Positions 6,999 through 15,101 of a stretch of 22,330 bases of DNA are shown here, in pieces. The notes beneath the pieces were generated by a model that saw nothing but the letters and a program-made list of their open reading frames with translations, did no database searches and had not been told where the DNA came from. How positions within the stretch are numbered: the stretch's first letter is position 1; every line of letters begins with the position of its first letter. Source of the stretch: Treponema sp. (GTDB lineage: Bacteria; Spirochaetota; Spirochaetia; Treponematales; Breznakiellaceae); assembly GCA_031257595.1 (NCBI GenBank), contig JAIROH010000136.1, positions 1 through 22,330 of the forward strand. Direction: 5' to 3'. Made by a program: the position numbers and the translations under genes.

Positions 6999-7676
6999 TT
7001 GAGCTCTAAATTGTTGTTATACAGCGTCATTCTTTTTTTGACGGCCCGGTCGTTTTCCGGTGCGCCGCTTGAGGAAGAAGTGGAAGAAATTCCGGTACAG
7101 GAAAATATCCCTCCCCGGATGGATCCGGCGCTGTACCATACGGCGGCGATGGAAGTGGCAAAAGCCCCGGATCCGATTCTGGCGGCCTACAGGAACGGCG
7201 AAAAGGAACAGGTACTGGCCTTTTTCGCCGCCCTTTGCGGCTCACCTGAACTTGCCGCCCTTATCCTCAGCTATGCCTCTGAATATGACATTGGGCCCGC
7301 CCTTGCCTTTGCCCTGTGCTGGGAAGAAAGCCGGTACCGCAAATACGCCGTTAACCGGAATACCAACGGCAGTGTCGACAGGGGACTCTTTCAGCTTAAC
7401 AACCAATCTTTTCCGGAACTTTCCATTGAAGATTTTTTTAATCCGAAAGTCAACGTCCAATACGCCATGTCTCATCTTAGATGGTGTCTGGATAAGGGCG
7501 GCTCGGAACTTTCCGGCCTCGCGATGTACAATGTCGGAAGAGGACGGGTAAACGGAGGCGGCGCCCCCAAAGTAACCCTCGATTACATTTCACGTATAAT
7601 AGGCTACCGCAAGGGTATTGAAGCCCTGTTCAACGCGGAAATTACGGGGCAGGCGGATCTTCTTGTCCGCTACTAA
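6999..7676 (+). CDS. Secreted lytic transglycosylase (SLT domain)
   Basis: A 225-residue protein with an N-terminal signal segment (LLLYSVILFLTARSFSG), an acidic linker (LEEEVEEIPVQE) and a C-terminal lysozyme-like SLT domain from about residue 85. The motifs expected of the family are present: the catalytic glutamate in CWEESRY (E110 most likely), DRGLFQLN (127-134) and AMYNVGRGRV (175-184). It should cleave peptidoglycan glycan strands in the periplasm, forming 1,6-anhydro ends. The start is TTG at 6999, supported by AAGGAG at 6988-6993 with 5-nt spacing; no ATG gives the full signal peptide. It lies 140 bp after rnfB and is probably transcribed separately. Confidence 0.85.
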   Translation: MSSKLLLYSVILFLTARSFSGAPLEEEVEEIPVQENIPPRMDPALYHTAAMEVAKAPDPILAAYRNGEKEQVLAFFAALCGSPELAALILSYASEYDIGPALAFALCWEESRYRKYAVNRNTNGSVDRGLFQLNNQSFPELSIEDFFNPKVNVQYAMSHLRWCLDKGGSELSGLAMYNVGRGRVNGGGAPKVTLDYISRIIGYRKGIEALFNAEITGQADLLVRY

Positions 7677-7820
7677 TACAGCGTCTGTAAACGGTCATGG
7701 GCGCATGGACCCGCGGCATAAAATGTCCACCGGCAGACAGCTTTGGTTCCGGCTTAAGTCTTTGTTTGCTTCCCGGACGGACTTATCCGGCCGCTGCACA
7801 GACCTTACCCAGAACGACAC
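7677..7820. other. Convergent intergenic spacer
   Basis: 144 nt between the 3' ends of the lytic transglycosylase and the XRE regulator. A short inverted repeat (CCGGA..TCCGG) lies near 7774-7795, but without a T-run. Nothing coding is seen. Confidence 0.4.
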
Positions 7821-8165
7821 TTACGCTCCCTTTTCTTCATCCTGCATCTTCAGAAAATAGTTGATTGAATTAAGGATGTACCCCTGATACTTGGGTTCAA
7901 GGATGTCGTAGAGGGCTACCAGCTTGGTGTACTTCGTGTCTTTGTCCTCGGTAAACATGGGACCCTCGCCGGTTTTCAGCCACTTGTCGTTTGCGTTAAA
8001 AGAATCGCAGATAAGCTTGACGGTACGGTCGTTGACGATACGTTTTTCAGTCTCGATACAGGCAAGCTGCCCCGCCGAGATGGTAATAATGCTGGAAAAA
8101 GCATTTTGGGTAAGTTTGAGTTCCTTTCTAAGCTTTTTGATTCGCCGGTTAATTGTTTCTTCCAT
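7821..8165 (-). CDS. Small XRE-family (phage repressor-like) regulator
   Basis: A 114-residue protein. Residues 4-60 form a helix-turn-helix of the XRE/cI type (INRRIKKLRKELKLTQNAFS, then ISAGQLACIETEKRIVND). It continues with a segment common in phage-type repressors (LICDSFNANDKWLKTGEGPMF) and ends in a short alpha-helical tail (residues 75-114) that may mediate dimerisation. I chose the ATG at 8165, where the HTH domain begins; the frame is open 19 codons upstream, but that stretch is hydrophobic and coincides with the promoter. There is no Shine-Dalgarno before this ATG. A dyad lies in its promoter, suggesting autoregulation. It is a lone regulator here, with no phage genes adjacent. Confidence 0.8.
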   Translation of the reverse strand: MEETINRRIKKLRKELKLTQNAFSSIITISAGQLACIETEKRIVNDRTVKLICDSFNANDKWLKTGEGPMFTEDKDTKYTKLVALYDILEPKYQGYILNSINYFLKMQDEEKGA

Positions 8166-8172
8166 ACTTAAT

Positions 8173-8201
8173 ATAATAACAAACAATAGTTGACTATTCA
8201 A
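8173..8201 (-). promoter_or_regulatory. Promoter and dyad operator of the XRE gene
   Basis: On the minus strand, TTGAAT (8201-8196) and TATTAT (8178-8173) are separated by exactly 17 nt. A perfect dyad, AATAGT-2 nt-ACTATT (8185-8198), covers the -35 edge and the spacer, where a repressor would block polymerase. Initiation 5-8 nt downstream would fall at 8168-8165, at or next to the start codon. Confidence 0.6.
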
Positions 8202-8212
8202 GTAATAAAAAC

Positions 8213-8488
8213 GAAAAAACACCAGCGCCCCAGGGCATCGGCGTTTACTTTCATGTTCCGGGGAATTACCAAGTTTTGGAAGAAATTATGACCGCGCGGT
8301 AGACCGCTATCGCGGTCAATAAGAAAGCAGAAGGCAAATAAGTTCCGGTATAAAGCTTCTTTTCCCCCTTCCTTCTTCGCCTTATTCGACTTTGCGGTGA
8401 ATTTTTTCTTCAAAATATGACGATTCCACAGGAATTTTGGTACTGAAAAAAGTAAATGCCGGCGCCCTGGGCTGCCCAGGTTTTCGGG
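8213..8488. repeat. Foldback (MITE-like) element with long imperfect inverted arms
   Basis: The left arm (about 8213-8322) and the reverse complement of the right arm (about 8381-8488) can be aligned by eye along their length. Shared blocks include CGAAAA, CCCAGGGC..CGGC.TTTACTTT, TTCC..GGAAT, TTTTG.AAGAAA, ACCGC, GTC.ATAAG and GC.GAAG. The left arm carries an extra GC-rich palindrome (8290-8317). The element lies between the XRE promoter and tRNA-Thr. It has no credible gene; the 97-codon frame through it is a by-product. A miniature inverted-repeat transposable element or an old inverted duplication are both possible. Target-site duplications were not identified. Confidence 0.55.
8290..8317. 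repeat. GC-rich nested palindrome inside foldback element
   Basis: GACCGCG (8290-8296) and CGCGGTC (8311-8317) are exact inverted repeats. Inside them, GCGGT (8296-8300) and ACCGC (8303-8307) form an alternative stem. It is present in only one arm of the element. Confidence 0.6.
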
Positions 8489-8497
8489 CATGAATTA

Positions 8498-8570
8498 AGC
8501 CAAAGTGGAGAATCGAACTCCAGACCTACACATTACGAGTGTGTCGCTCTGCCAACTGAGCTACTTTGGC
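8498..8570 (-). tRNA. tRNA-Thr (anticodon CGT)
   Basis: The reverse complement folds as a complete tRNA: acceptor GCCAAAG/CTTTGGC, D arm GCTC..GAGC, anticodon stem ACACA/TGTGT with loop CTCGTAA (anticodon CGT, reading ACG codons), and a T arm TGGAG-TTCGATT-CTCCA. The discriminator base is T at 8498. CCA is not encoded. It is divergent from cfpA and immediately follows the foldback element on the genome. Confidence 0.95.
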
Positions 8571-8619
8571 GCTACTGGCCCATAATATTGATAAAAAAAT
8601 GAAAATTCAAGCGGGGGTC

Positions 8620-8648
8620 TTGACATGTTTACCGGCGGGATATAATAT
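8620..8648 (+). promoter_or_regulatory. cfpA promoter
   Basis: A perfect TTGACA (8620-8625) is followed after 15 nt by a perfect TATAAT (8641-8646), or after 17 nt by TAATAT (8643-8648). A strong site AAAGGAAGG precedes the cfpA ATG at 8698. The combination predicts high expression, as expected for an abundant filament protein. Confidence 0.7.
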
Positions 8649-8697
8649 ATATACTTAGATCTATGTCTACAAAATTTTAACCCAAAGGAAGGAAAAT

Positions 8698-10743
8698 ATG
8701 GGATCCATTGACCTACCCAAAAGTCCTAATGTATTTCACCCCGAAAAACCGAGCGCGGTCGGATCGAGAAATTCGCTGGCACAGGAGTATCGAGATCAGC
8801 AGGCTGAGGTAAATCAGCTCCTGGAAGAAGAAACCAACAAGATAATCCACCATATTGCTTCAAAGCTGCCCAAAGATGTACTTGAGCGCCTTGATATTAT
8901 GGGGGGTCTTAAAGAAAAGCTCTACAATTACATGAACCAAAACTATCAGAACATGTTCAACCGTTACATGGTAACGACTGAAGATGAGATGGTTAAAAAA
9001 GTCCGGAATTTTGTAGACAAAGAGGAAACCAAGGTTCTGGCCAGGTATACCCCCAAAGAAATCGCCAACCTGCTTGACGAAGTCGGCGGCGCGGACAAGT
9101 TCAATACCGGCGAAATTGAAAAATCGATGATTAACATGTATGGCCACCTTCAGGGGCATATACAGCGGGGCGTCAACGACCTTGAAAACCTTACCAACAG
9201 CATTTTGCGGCAAAAAACCGATACCGGCGCGTTTATCCGGGGTGAAAACGCCTATTCCATTGTAAAGTGCGCCTTCAAAGACAACCTGTATAAGTCCAAG
9301 ACCGTAACGGACGTCAAACTTTCAGTCAATATCCTTGACGCGGAACTTATCAGCCCCATTTACCATTACCAGGTTACGGTTGAATATCTTATCAAAGAGC
9401 TGCTTTCAAAGCATATCATCGAAAATATCGACAAGGAAATCGAAAAACTCAAGGATCAGCGGATCGATCAGGGCCTTGAAGAGCTTACCGACAGCGAGAT
9501 CATCTTTACCAAGATGACTAAAATTGAAAAATTCACCGATGATAATTCCGAGGATTCAAAGTCCAAACGCTACGACCTTATTTCCAAGACCGTCATGGAT
9601 CGCCTGGTCGGGCTTCGGGCGGAAATCGATCCTTCCGAGTATGATCAGCTCAATATCCGTGAAAATCTCAAAAAAATCATCGATATTGAAAATATCCGAA
9701 CCAGGGGCTTCAATACCGCGGTTAATTCCATTACCTCGATTCTTGATACCTCGAAGATGGGGTATCAGTACATTGAAAACTTCAAAAACGCCCGTGAGCT
9801 TATAATCCGGGAATACGAAGATACCGACGCCGCCCAGCTTCCCGACGAACGTTACGCGGTGAAGATGCGTTACTACGATCCGGCCCAGCTTATTGAGGAA
9901 CGGAAGGCTTACGATGTGCAGATGAAGAGTTTCGAGAACGAGGTTGCCCATTTGTGGGACGTTCTTGAAGTTATCTATGAAGGCGGCAAGCCGGCGTTTA
10001 AGGTAACGGATTTCAAAGATCTTGCCAAAAAGCAGAGAAACCGGATCCGCAAAGATATCAAAGCCAAAACCGGCGAACCGATGTACGAGGATATCGCCAA
10101 AGTATGGGACGAGATTGCCTTTATCAAGACCGGCGAGACGGAAGTTGAACGGATGAACCGTACCTATATCTATGAAAAGAACAAAGTACACCAGAAGATC
10201 ATCCTGATGCGGGATAAAATGAAAGCCATGTATGACTACCGGTATCCTGTTGAAAGACGGGTTATGGAAGACAGGCTTGCGGTGCTGGAAAGGGAATTTA
10301 ACAAATTTGACTACATGATCAATCCCTACCATATCCAGCCCGGGCTTCTGCTTGATGTGGATATTACTTCCCTAAAACGGAAAAAAGTAACCCTTAACGG
10401 CATGGCCAATGTGCTGAATGAATTCCTCCACGGCGTTTCCAAAGGTTTCCAGGACGCGGCTTTCGCGTCGTTCAGCCGCCGCAGGAGTACCGTCAGGGAA
10501 GATATAGCCCAGTCCTTCGCCGCCGACGCCAATGCGGAAAACGCTCCCGCTTCCAATACGGCGGCGCCGGCCCAGGCCTATCTGGACATGCTTAATACGG
10601 AAGAACCGGCCAGCAGTACCGCCCTTGTACCCGCGAAGAGCGGGCGCGGCAGGGGTAGGGTTGCCGACGCCAAGCCCAAAAAGAGCGGGCGCGGCAGGGG
10701 CAGAAGCGGCAGCCGGGGCAGAAGCGGAATCCGCCAGATATAA
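8698..10743 (+). CDS. cfpA: Cytoplasmic filament protein A (CfpA)
   Basis: A 681-residue, highly charged, mostly helical protein without signal peptide or membrane segment. I recognise it as the treponemal cytoplasmic filament protein, whose Treponema pallidum form is about the same length. CfpA builds ribbon-like filaments lying under the inner membrane along the cell body; loss in T. denticola was reported to disturb cell division and chromosome distribution. Long predicted helices and coiled-coil-prone segments run from about 20 to 590. The C-terminus (about 590-681) differs: an Ala-rich linker, then a basic Gly/Arg tail with SGRGRGR twice and further GSRGRSG units. The gene has its own strong promoter and ends in a clear terminator, so it is probably monocistronic. 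The assignment is from memory of the family, not a search. Confidence 0.82.
   Translation: MGSIDLPKSPNVFHPEKPSAVGSRNSLAQEYRDQQAEVNQLLEEETNKIIHHIASKLPKDVLERLDIMGGLKEKLYNYMNQNYQNMFNRYMVTTEDEMVKKVRNFVDKEETKVLARYTPKEIANLLDEVGGADKFNTGEIEKSMINMYGHLQGHIQRGVNDLENLTNSILRQKTDTGAFIRGENAYSIVKCAFKDNLYKSKTVTDVKLSVNILDAELISPIYHYQVTVEYLIKELLSKHIIENIDKEIEKLKDQRIDQGLEELTDSEIIFTKMTKIEKFTDDNSEDSKSKRYDLISKTVMDRLVGLRAEIDPSEYDQLNIRENLKKIIDIENIRTRGFNTAVNSITSILDTSKMGYQYIENFKNARELIIREYEDTDAAQLPDERYAVKMRYYDPAQLIEERKAYDVQMKSFENEVAHLWDVLEVIYEGGKPAFKVTDFKDLAKKQRNRIRKDIKAKTGEPMYEDIAKVWDEIAFIKTGETEVERMNRTYIYEKNKVHQKIILMRDKMKAMYDYRYPVERRVMEDRLAVLEREFNKFDYMINPYHIQPGLLLDVDITSLKRKKVTLNGMANVLNEFLHGVSKGFQDAAFASFSRRRSTVREDIAQSFAADANAENAPASNTAAPAQAYLDMLNTEEPASSTALVPAKSGRGRGRVADAKPKKSGRGRGRSGSRGRSGIRQI
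10636..10700 (+). repeat. Exact 20-bp direct repeat encoding KSGRGRG in cfpA
   Basis: AAGAGCGGGCGCGGCAGGGG occurs at 10636-10655 and again at 10681-10700, offset by 45 nt (15 codons). Both are in frame and encode the Ser-Gly-Arg-Gly-Arg units of the basic CfpA tail. Confidence 0.9.
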
Positions 10744-10766
10744 CGCAAATCATGGAAATTAAAAAA

Positions 10767-10796
10767 GGGCTGTCCGCAAGGGGCGGCCCTTTTTTT
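10767..10796 (+). terminator. Bidirectional rho-independent terminator between cfpA and msrA
   Basis: A 9-bp stem, GGGCTGTCC/GGGCGGCCC (with two G-U pairs) around GCAAG, is followed by seven T (10790-10796). It is preceded by six A (10761-10766), so it can also work leftward for msrA. Confidence 0.88.
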
Positions 10797-10848
10797 GTCC
10801 GTAATTCCAATGTAACAATTTCATGACCGCGTCTGCCATGCGCCGGGT

Positions 10849-11343
10849 TCAGAAGTTCCTTGCCTTATCGAACAGGGATTTGCCGATATGGCAGTAACCG
10901 CCCGGATTTTTGTCAAGATATTTCTGGTGGCAGGTTTCGGCGGCATAGTAATTTTCCAGAGGCTTTAGCTCTATGGCCGCGGGTTCACCGATTTTTGCCT
11001 CAAGGCGCTTGATTGATTCGGTGATAATGCCGAGGTCGGCCTCGTCGGTGTAATAAATGCCCGTACGGTACTGTACCCCCACATCGGCGCCCTGTCTGTT
11101 GATCGAGACAGGATCTATCGCATCGTAGTACAGGTCCAGCAAAAACGGCAGGCCGATCACGGAGGGATCGTATTCAATCAGTACGGTTTCGGCATGGCCG
11201 GATCCGCGGCATACGTCTTCGTACGAAGGATTTTCCGTACGGCCGTTTGCGTATCCTGCCTCGGTACGGTGTACCCCTTTGATAAGCGAAAAATATTTCT
11301 CGGCGCCCCAGAAACATCCGGCCGCAATATAAATTTGTTTCAT
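10849..11343 (-). CDS. msrA: Peptide-methionine (S)-S-oxide reductase MsrA
   Basis: A 164-residue cytoplasmic enzyme that reduces methionine-S-sulfoxide in oxidised proteins back to methionine using thioredoxin. The hallmark GCFWG active-site motif is at residues 9-13 (catalytic C10). The family pattern GYANG, NPSYEDVCRGSGHAE and the C-terminal ETCHQKYLDKNPGGYCH with recycling cysteines are present. The length is normal for a single-domain MsrA. The ATG at 11343 has AGGAAG nearby. It lies 61 nt downstream of the hybrid kinase on the same strand with no clear terminator between, so it may be the last gene of that operon, in keeping with a redox theme. Confidence 0.93.
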   Translation of the reverse strand: MKQIYIAAGCFWGAEKYFSLIKGVHRTEAGYANGRTENPSYEDVCRGSGHAETVLIEYDPSVIGLPFLLDLYYDAIDPVSINRQGADVGVQYRTGIYYTDEADLGIITESIKRLEAKIGEPAAIELKPLENYYAAETCHQKYLDKNPGGYCHIGKSLFDKARNF

Positions 11344-11384
11344 GTAATCTTCCTGTTACCGCATATACTTTTGTACGGGGACAT

Positions 11385-11416
11385 GCCCGCCGGTTCGCGT
11401 ACGCTTACCGGGCGGG
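11385..11416 (-). repeat. Hairpin spanning the histidine kinase stop codon
   Basis: An imperfect inverted repeat (CCCGCCGGT at 11386-11394 against ACCGGGCGGG at 11407-11416) overlaps the stop codon of the kinase gene, upstream of msrA. There is no T-run, so it is not a standard terminator. An mRNA-stability or attenuation role is possible. Confidence 0.4.
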
Positions 11417-14400
11417 TCCTAGATAAACCTGAAGTTTTTCAATCACGTTGTTAAAGTCCAGAGGTTTGCCGATATGATCGTTCATCCCCGAGGCAAGGCA
11501 GCGTTCTATATCCTGGCGGAACACGTTGGCGGTCATCGCGACAATGGGTACGGCCTTGACGGCTTTTTCGGTCTCGAAGACGCGGATATGGCGGGTGGCT
11601 TCATAACCGTCCATTTCGGGCATATGTACATCCATAAAGATCATGCTGTATTTTTCAGGGTTTTTTGTGTAAAGCTCAAAGGCGGCAAGGCCGTTTTCGG
11701 CGCAGTCTACGGCAATGCCGGTCGGTTCCAGTAACGCAAGGACAATTTCCCGGTTTATGTCCACATCTTCCGCCAACAGTATGGTATGCCCCCTGAAATA
11801 GCCGGACGCCCCAGGAGGGACATCTTCCGCTTTTGGAACCGCCCCCAGACAGTCGTTGATCAAATCCATAATGGCCGACGCGAAAAGCGGTTTGGGGAGA
11901 AATTTCGTCACGCCGGCTTCTTTCGCGTCCTTTTCCACTCCCGTCCATTCCGCGGCGGACATCATGACAACAACCGAAGGATGTTCTTTACTTTTAGAAG
12001 AATGCAATTCACTCAGCCGGCGGCTTAGCTCTATGCCGTCCATGCCGGGCATTTTCCAGTCTATAAAATAAATATCGTAGAGGCCGCTTTCTTCTACCAT
12101 GGCAAGGGCGGTTTTTCCGTCGGGGGACGTATCGCAAAAAAGATCATACCGGCGCATAATTTCCCGGAAAAATTCAAGGATGTCCAAATCATCGTCCACA
12201 GCCAGTATACGGAGGTTTTGCCGCTGTATTCCGGACAGGAGGCTTGTTTTGTCTTCGCTTCCCCGTTTAAGTTCCGTGGTAAAGGAAAAGTCCGAACCTT
12301 TGCCGGGGCTGGAACGGACACTGAAGGAACCGTTCATCGTTTCCACAATACGTTTTGACAGGGCAAGTCCCAGGCCCGTGCCGCCAAAACGCCGGGAAAT
12401 GCTTGAGTCCGCCTGCTGGAAAGAGGTAAAGAGCTTTGCCTGCTGTTCTTCGCTTATGCCGATACCCGTATCGCTAACGCTGATTTCGACGGTTATGGTT
12501 TCTTCCCGCTCTTCGAGAAGTTTGACCTCGAGTTTAACGCTTCCCCTGTCCGGGGTAAATTTAACCGCGTTGGAAAGCAGATTAGTAATAACCTGGGAAA
12601 GCCGCTGTTCATCGCCGATCACATTGCAGGGCATCGCCGGGTCGAGTTTGACGGTAAAGGTCTGGCGTTTTTCCTCGATCCGGGAGGTCATAACGTTGTC
12701 GATCTTCCGGAGCATTTTTTCAAAATCAAATTCCTGGACAGAAAGTTCCAGCTTGTTCGCCTCAATTTTCGACATGTCCAGTACATCGTTGATAACCCCC
12801 AAAAGATGGGTGGAGGCGCTTTCGATCTTTCCCAGGCAGTAATTTTTCCGCTCAATGTCGTTTGACGCCTTTGCCAGGCTCGTCATGCCGATAATCGCGT
12901 TCATCGGTGTACGCATCTCGTGGCTCATGTTGGCAAGGAAATTGCTCTTTGCCGTACTTGCCGCTTCCGCGTCAATGCGCGCCCGGGTAAGCAAGGTGAT
13001 GTCCTGAACAATCATGATCACCGATTTTTCGTCCAGGATACGCTGGAGGCTTACCGTATAGTTGCGGGGAGTTCCGTCGGGGCCGGGAAACGAAAGCTCG
13101 TCATAAAAAACCCCAAGGCCTTCCCGTGGATCAAAGAGAGCGTGCCAGTCCGGCTGTTCAAGAAGGGTAGAAAGCAGCCGGCGATCGGCGCTGTCAAAAT
13201 TGTGGCGCTTTAGAATCTCCGCCATTTCGCCGTTGATGTAAAGCGGGGCGGCCTCGGCGTTGAACAGGGCAAGGGCCGCGGGCATGACGTTAAAGTGAGA
13301 GCAGAAAACGTCCATCATCGCGTTGATTCCGTCGATGATAAGGTGATAGTCCCCCTCGTGGTTCGCCGGGTCGGCGCGCTCGTTAAGAAAGCCTTCTCTG
13401 GCCGACTTGGTAAGCCGCCCGATGTCCCCGATAACCCGGCTGATGGTCTTGGAAACCGAAAGGTAGGATTCTCCCAGCCTGCCTATCTCATCGTTCCGAT
13501 CGGTTATTCCCCGCGGCAGTTCGTTCCCGAAAATTCCCGCGGCCAGCCCATTGGCGTTTTCGGTAATCGCCGAAAGGGGCTTGCTCAACATACGCTTCAT
13601 TGTTTCGGCGAACACGGCGGTAAAAAAGAAAAGGAAGGCGGCGGTAACAAGGACACATATAACGATCATGTTCCGCAGCGGGGCGATAAAGTTTGATCGG
13701 GGCGCCTGGATCCCCAGGGACCAGCGGGTTCCCCGGATTGGCGCATAGCCGAGAAAAATCCGGCCAAGGGAGCTGTCGAGAACCGCCGATCCTGTCTGCC
13801 CCTCGATCATAAGGGCAAGCTCTCCGGTAATTTTGCGGTTTACCCCAAGGCTGTCCGTGATGTGTTCCCGGCTGAATACCCTGCCCAGATCCCAATGGGC
13901 GATTATTTTTCCTTCCGTATTGATGATAAAAGCCCCGCTGCCCGCTCCGACATTGATATTGGCAAGCACGTCGGAAAGTATGTCGTAACGGTAGCTCCCC
14001 ACCAGACAGGCAAAGTTTTCGCCGGATTGGTCCGGTATCGGGAGCCCCATAATAATTTCAAGGCCCTGCGACCCTGTCGACGTGTCTTCTATTGCCAGGT
14101 TTTTTGTATCCGACAATACCGAGATGATACTGTGCCCCGAAATGCTTTGGGGGCTGCCCTCGGATCCCGTGAGCAGTTCACCGGACGGTTTATACAGGCC
14201 CAGCCAGACAAACTCAATCCCCGAAATAATCGTATCAAGCTCGGCCTGCCGCTGCGGCCCGTCCGAATCCGGATCGGAAAGTATGCTGCCGCGAATCAGA
14301 AAAAAACGATCCGCCAGGGTATGGAGGTTACCCTCTACGTCTCTGGCGGCGGTTTTCGCGGTTATTTGGAGGATCCGAAGCAGTATCCTGTCTGTCAGGA

Positions 14401-14506
14401 CATTCATAAAAAGGCTCATCAAAGTTGTCAGAACAACGCTGAAAATGAGTACCGCCAGCACGGTAGAGATCGTAATGGGGCCGGCGATACTTTTTGTTTT
14501 GTTCAT
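11405..14506 (-). CDS. Hybrid sensor histidine kinase with two receiver domains
   Basis: A 1033-residue membrane-bound two-component protein. Order: TM1 (11-34); an extracytoplasmic Cache-like sensor region (about 40-275); TM2 (281-301); HAMP-like segment (302-355); a PAS-like domain (about 400-505); HisKA with phosphoacceptor H529 (NMSHEMRTPMNAIIGM); an ATPase domain with N-box N642/N646, DTGIG (679-683) and GGTGLGL (708-714); receiver 1 with VDDD and D816; and receiver 2 with AEDVD and D959. No separate output domain is present, so the signal must pass to another protein. Its ATG overlaps the stop of the FMN-binding lipoprotein (ATGA), implying coupled translation and a shared sensing role. 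A Crp-like regulator lies in the same gene run. Confidence 0.93.
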   Translation of the reverse strand: MNKTKSIAGPITISTVLAVLIFSVVLTTLMSLFMNVLTDRILLRILQITAKTAARDVEGNLHTLADRFFLIRGSILSDPDSDGPQRQAELDTIISGIEFVWLGLYKPSGELLTGSEGSPQSISGHSIISVLSDTKNLAIEDTSTGSQGLEIIMGLPIPDQSGENFACLVGSYRYDILSDVLANINVGAGSGAFIINTEGKIIAHWDLGRVFSREHITDSLGVNRKITGELALMIEGQTGSAVLDSSLGRIFLGYAPIRGTRWSLGIQAPRSNFIAPLRNMIVICVLVTAAFLFFFTAVFAETMKRMLSKPLSAITENANGLAAGIFGNELPRGITDRNDEIGRLGESYLSVSKTISRVIGDIGRLTKSAREGFLNERADPANHEGDYHLIIDGINAMMDVFCSHFNVMPAALALFNAEAAPLYINGEMAEILKRHNFDSADRRLLSTLLEQPDWHALFDPREGLGVFYDELSFPGPDGTPRNYTVSLQRILDEKSVIMIVQDITLLTRARIDAEAASTAKSNFLANMSHEMRTPMNAIIGMTSLAKASNDIERKNYCLGKIESASTHLLGVINDVLDMSKIEANKLELSVQEFDFEKMLRKIDNVMTSRIEEKRQTFTVKLDPAMPCNVIGDEQRLSQVITNLLSNAVKFTPDRGSVKLEVKLLEEREETITVEISVSDTGIGISEEQQAKLFTSFQQADSSISRRFGGTGLGLALSKRIVETMNGSFSVRSSPGKGSDFSFTTELKRGSEDKTSLLSGIQRQNLRILAVDDDLDILEFFREIMRRYDLFCDTSPDGKTALAMVEESGLYDIYFIDWKMPGMDGIELSRRLSELHSSKSKEHPSVVVMMSAAEWTGVEKDAKEAGVTKFLPKPLFASAIMDLINDCLGAVPKAEDVPPGASGYFRGHTILLAEDVDINREIVLALLEPTGIAVDCAENGLAAFELYTKNPEKYSMIFMDVHMPEMDGYEATRHIRVFETEKAVKAVPIVAMTANVFRQDIERCLASGMNDHIGKPLDFNNVIEKLQVYLGPAR

Positions 14507-15060
14507 TCGCCCTGTCCAAACAATTCGGGAGGAACCGTAACAAAGACAACCTTTCTGGAACCGTGTTTGCTTTGCTCAACAGCGGCTTTTGCCAGGAGTT
14601 TGAAAATTTCGTGGGATCTGGTGGCTCCGCTTACCGCGTCGATGAAATCGGGATCCTGCCGGTCAAGCAGCGAGGAAGAAAAAATCCTGGTATACTCGGT
14701 CGGATAGGTTCCCGTCTGTTCATTCATTTTTTGCATGTAGATCGGATCCCAGGATTTTAACAGTCCGCTTGCGTTTTTGCCGTTGTACTCGACAGAGACG
14801 ATCCTGCCGCCGCTGACATAAATCGAGATAAACTCTTTCCAGCCGGCCGGGTCAAACTCGCTTGTTTCGGCGGTATAATAACCGTCCGCAAGTGTCCCGA
14901 CCGTCCGGTTTTCGGCGCAGCCGGACAGCAGCGCCGAAACGGCAAAAATTCCCGCGAGGGCGAGAGGAGGAAAGCGGCAAACCGGACTTTGAAAGCGGCC
15001 AGTGTTTGAAAAGGCAGATGTGTTTTGGCGCCGGCCCGGCGCGCCGGGCATAAAAATCAT
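14503..15060 (-). CDS. FMN-binding-domain lipoprotein
   Basis: A 185-residue protein. The lipobox LLSGC predicts lipidation at C48, preceded by a hydrophobic core (residues 31-45) and an unusually long basic N-terminal part of about 30 residues. The ATG at 15060 is the likely start, since AGGGA stands 5 nt before it and no later start gives the signal peptide. The mature part is an FMN_bind domain with GYYTAE, a G.I..V.Y segment and DAVSGATRSHE, whose SGAT (144-147) is the ApbE flavinylation motif; T147 is the expected FMN site. It resembles RnfG and other extracytoplasmic flavoproteins of electron-transfer systems. It overlaps the downstream hybrid kinase by 4 nt. The proposed role is a flavin redox protein feeding the sensor. 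No ApbE gene lies in the window. Confidence 0.85.
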   Translation of the reverse strand: MIFMPGAPGRRQNTSAFSNTGRFQSPVCRFPPLALAGIFAVSALLSGCAENRTVGTLADGYYTAETSEFDPAGWKEFISIYVSGGRIVSVEYNGKNASGLLKSWDPIYMQKMNEQTGTYPTEYTRIFSSSLLDRQDPDFIDAVSGATRSHEIFKLLAKAAVEQSKHGSRKVVFVTVPPELFGQGE

Positions 15061-15101
15061 AATCGTCCCTGTTCCTTGCGGTAAATTCCGGTCGATCCTG
15101 T

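Noticed and set aside
8198..8491. A 97-codon minus-strand gene within the foldback element
   Set aside because: It is a by-product of the inverted repeat: basic, without domain features or ribosome site, and it overlaps the XRE promoter.
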